Shown here piece by piece: positions 61,863-64,000 of a stretch of 64,000 nucleotides of DNA. A program made the translations under genes and the position numbers. The stretch is taken from contig NZ_OX419519.1 of assembly GCF_948472415.1 (NCBI RefSeq), positions 992,001 to 1,056,000 on the forward strand, written 5' to 3'. The DNA is from Kitasatospora fiedleri. GTDB lineage: Bacteria; Actinomycetota; Actinomycetes; Streptomycetales; Streptomycetaceae. Position 1 is the stretch's first letter. Each line of letters opens with the position of its first letter. The notes under the pieces are model-generated. The model worked only from the letters and a program-made list of their open reading frames with translations, was not told the origin of the DNA and did no database searches.

Positions 61863-64000
61863 ATGTCTTCGTCCGGCAGTACGTCAGCGTCGGCGTCGGA
61901 GCCCGGTCCGGCAGGAGCGTCCGGGCCGCCGTCCCGGGGGCGGCTGTGGCGGCTGGGCGGGTGGTGCGCCCGGCATCCGGTGGTGGTGCTGGTGGGGTGG
62001 CTGCTGGTGCTGGTGGGGGCGCAGGTCGCGAACCACGCCGTGGGCGGCGCGTACTCGGACGACTTCTCGCTGCCGGGCACCCAGGCGCAGGACGGCGCGG
62101 ACGTGCTGTCCGCGCACGAGCCGGCCGTGGGCGGGACGGGCGCGCAGGTGGTGCTGCACGACGGGCAGCCGCTGACGCAGTTCCAGGCGCAGGTCGACCA
62201 GGCGGTGACCTCCCTGCAGCACCTGCCGCACGTGCTGTCGGCGCAGAACCCGCTGCCGCCGCCGGGGCAGGCCCCGCAGCCGGGCGGGCCGCTGGCCGCG
62301 GACGGGCTGACGGGGTACGTCACGGTGCGTTTCGACGGCGTACTGGCGACCTTCGGCGACGACTACCTGGACCGGGTGGACGCGGCGGTGGCGCCGCTGC
62401 GGCAGGCGGGCGTGGAGGTCGAGTACGGCGGCCCGCTGGGCGAGTTGGCGCGGCCGGAGCCGAGCGACCTGGTGAGCGAGCTGATCGGGTTCGGGGTCGC
62501 GGTCGTGGTGCTGCTGGCCGGGTTCGGCAGCGTGGTCGCGGCGGGGCTGCCGCTGGTGAGCGCGCTGGTCGCGGTGGTGCTGGGCCTGGGGCTGCTGGGT
62601 CTGCTGGCGGCGCTGACCACCTTCGCGACGGTCGCGCCGACGCTGGCGACGATGATCGGGCTGGGCGTCGGCATCGACTACGCGCTGTTCCTGCTGACCA
62701 GGCACCGGCAGAACCTGATGGACGGCCGGGACCCGGGGGCGGCGGCCGGGCACGCGGTGGCGACCAGCGGCCGGGCGGTGCTGATCTCCGGCACCACGGT
62801 GGTGGTCGCGCTGGCGGGCCTGTCGGTGTCGGGCATCTCGTTCATGGCGAAGCTGGGCCTGGCGGCGGCCGTGACGGTGGTGACGGCGGTGTGCGGCGCG
62901 CTGACGCTGCTGCCCGCGCTGCTGGGCGTGGTCGGCCGCCGGATGGACCGCTTCACGGTGCGCCCGCCGGTGGCCGAGGGCACCGGCCCGGGCGGGGCGT
63001 CGGCGAGCGGCCTGTGGCACCGGTACGCGCGGCGGGTCGAGCGCCGGCCGTGGTGGTACCTGGCGGCGGGCCTGGTCACGGTGCTGGTGCTGGCAGTGCC
63101 GCTGCCGTCGATCCAGCTGGGGCACGTCGGGGACGGCGCCGACCCGACCTCGTTCACCGACCGGCGGGCGTTCGACCTGATGTCGGCGGCGTTCGGCCCG
63201 GGCTCCAACGGCCCGCTGACGGTGGTGGTCGACCAGAGCGCGGTCGCCGCGTCCGACCGTCCGGCGCTGGCCACCGCCGTCCAGCAGGCGCTGACCGGCG
63301 TGCCGGACACGGCGGGCACCGCGCCGCTGCAGACCAGCGCGGACGGCGACGTGCTGTTCACCACCGTCACGCCCGCACAGGCCCCGCAGAGCCGGCGGAC
63401 CACTGACCTGGTCGGCCACCTCTCCGACACGGTGCTGCCGGACGCGGTCCGGGGCACGCCCGCCACCACGTACGTCACCGGCACCACCGCCGCCCAGGTC
63501 GACTTCCTGGACCTGATCGCCGCCCGGCTGCTGCCGATCATCGCGGTGGTGGTCGCGCTGGCCTTCCTGATCATCCTGCTGGTGTTCCGGGCCCCGCTGG
63601 TCGCGCTGAAGGCGGCCGTCCTCAACCTGGTGTCGATCGCCGCCTCGTACGGGGTGCTGGTCGCCGTGTTCCAGTGGGGCTGGGGCGGGCCGGCGCTCGG
63701 GGTGGCGGGCAAGGTGCCGATCGAGAGCTACGTCCCGATGATGATGTTCGCCATCGTCTTCGGCCTGAGCATGGACTACGAGGTGTTCCTGCTCTCCCGC
63801 GTCCACGAGCACTGGCGGCGGACCGGCGACAGCCGCGGCGCGGTCGCGCACGCCCTGGAGACCACCGCGCGGGTGATCGGCTGCGCGGCCCTGATCATGG
63901 TCAGCGTGTTCGCCGCGTTCGTGGTCAGTGACGACGTGGTGGTCAAGATGATGGGCCTGGGCCTGGCCGTCAGCGTGCTGATCGACGCCACCGTGGTCCG
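61863..64000 (+). CDS. MMPL-family (RND-type) transporter, N-terminal ~712 residues, runs off the window
   Basis: The ATG at 61863 (GGGAGG upstream) opens MSSSGSTSASASEPGPAGAS, then TM1 (HPVVVLVGWLLVLVGAQVAN) and a periplasmic loop (YSDDFSLPGTQAQDGADVLS). A helix bundle follows: ELIGFGVAVVVLLAGFGSVV, LATMIGLGVGIDYALFLLTR, ISGTTVVVALAGLSVSGISF, VCGALTLLPALLGVVGRRMD. A second half repeats the plan (LPIIAVVVALAFLIILLVFR, FAIVFGLSMDYEVFLLSRVH, EHWRRTGDSRGAVAHALE). The GIDYAL and SMDYEV motifs are the proton-relay Asp-Tyr pairs of MMPL proteins. It probably exports a lipid or small molecule. Confidence 0.95.
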   Translation, partial: MSSSGSTSASASEPGPAGASGPPSRGRLWRLGGWCARHPVVVLVGWLLVLVGAQVANHAVGGAYSDDFSLPGTQAQDGADVLSAHEPAVGGTGAQVVLHDGQPLTQFQAQVDQAVTSLQHLPHVLSAQNPLPPPGQAPQPGGPLAADGLTGYVTVRFDGVLATFGDDYLDRVDAAVAPLRQAGVEVEYGGPLGELARPEPSDLVSELIGFGVAVVVLLAGFGSVVAAGLPLVSALVAVVLGLGLLGLLAALTTFATVAPTLATMIGLGVGIDYALFLLTRHRQNLMDGRDPGAAAGHAVATSGRAVLISGTTVVVALAGLSVSGISFMAKLGLAAAVTVVTAVCGALTLLPALLGVVGRRMDRFTVRPPVAEGTGPGGASASGLWHRYARRVERRPWWYLAAGLVTVLVLAVPLPSIQLGHVGDGADPTSFTDRRAFDLMSAAFGPGSNGPLTVVVDQSAVAASDRPALATAVQQALTGVPDTAGTAPLQTSADGDVLFTTVTPAQAPQSRRTTDLVGHLSDTVLPDAVRGTPATTYVTGTTAAQVDFLDLIAARLLPIIAVVVALAFLIILLVFRAPLVALKAAVLNLVSIAASYGVLVAVFQWGWGGPALGVAGKVPIESYVPMMMFAIVFGLSMDYEVFLLSRVHEHWRRTGDSRGAVAHALETTARVIGCAALIMVSVFAAFVVSDDVVVKMMGLGLAVSVLIDATVV

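Overview
The window is very GC-rich, with strong third-position GC bias, GTG and TTG starts behind GGAGG-type ribosome sites, and many 4-base overlaps (ATGA, GTGA). Its gene content includes an AfsR/SARP regulator, a spore-associated protein A homologue, a SpoIIE phosphatase, GH74 and xylose genes, a PstS-like secretome and TTA-containing regulators. Together these point to a streptomycete (Streptomyces or Kitasatospora). No rRNA, tRNA, CRISPR array, transposase or attachment site was seen.

Layout. 0-9 kb: the 5' end of monomeric isocitrate dehydrogenase; a divergent stress pair (HTH/flavin-binding protein and tandem universal stress protein); a SpoIIE-type phosphatase; a SARP regulator divergent from an alpha/beta hydrolase; and a LacI repressor. 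9.3-12.1 kb: a secreted GH74 xyloglucanase with a CBM2, probably controlled by that LacI protein. 12.6-24.2 kb: a compact, apparently undescribed specialised-metabolism locus. It holds two LysR regulators that each carry an early TTA codon, an FAD monooxygenase, a VOC dioxygenase-like protein with a coupled 84-residue protein, a 14-TM exporter, an acyl/aryl-AMP ligase, an unrecognised 286-residue protein, an O-methyltransferase, a class II DAHP synthase and an ABM monooxygenase. There is no PKS or NRPS. The DAHP synthase suggests that a shikimate-derived aromatic acid is made, activated, methylated and oxidised.

24.2-35.4 kb: redox genes, a lipoprotein, then a HEPN/Abi-C-like gene next to a large SF1 helicase with a C-terminal PD-(D/E)XK-like nuclease. 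This pair is a candidate anti-phage module. An ECF sigma factor with its partner and a YceI protein follow. Nearly every gene in this stretch is broken by single-base frame shifts while codon usage and domain order stay intact, so base-call errors are more likely than decay. The helicase N-terminus also carries a ~180-bp tandem duplication whose copies differ only by 1-nt indels.

35.6-47.7 kb: an unusual Pst-like locus on the minus strand. It has PstC, PstA and PstB, two large substrate-binding-like proteins with C-terminal membrane anchors, one soluble PstS-like protein, a secreted protein of unknown role and a sortase-fold protein that lacks the catalytic His and Cys. A membrane protein and a PRC-barrel protein sit inside the stretch.

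48-64 kb: two coupled DUF1508-like proteins, a SapA-like secreted protein, a LacI regulator, a polysaccharide deacetylase, and the xylose block (ROK regulator, xylB, and divergent xylA with a ROK-type operator). After these come a TetR/flavin monooxygenase pair with overlapping palindromes, a class V aminotransferase, a dual-specificity phosphatase whose stop codon lies in an 8-bp periodic array, and the start of an MMPL transporter that runs off the window.
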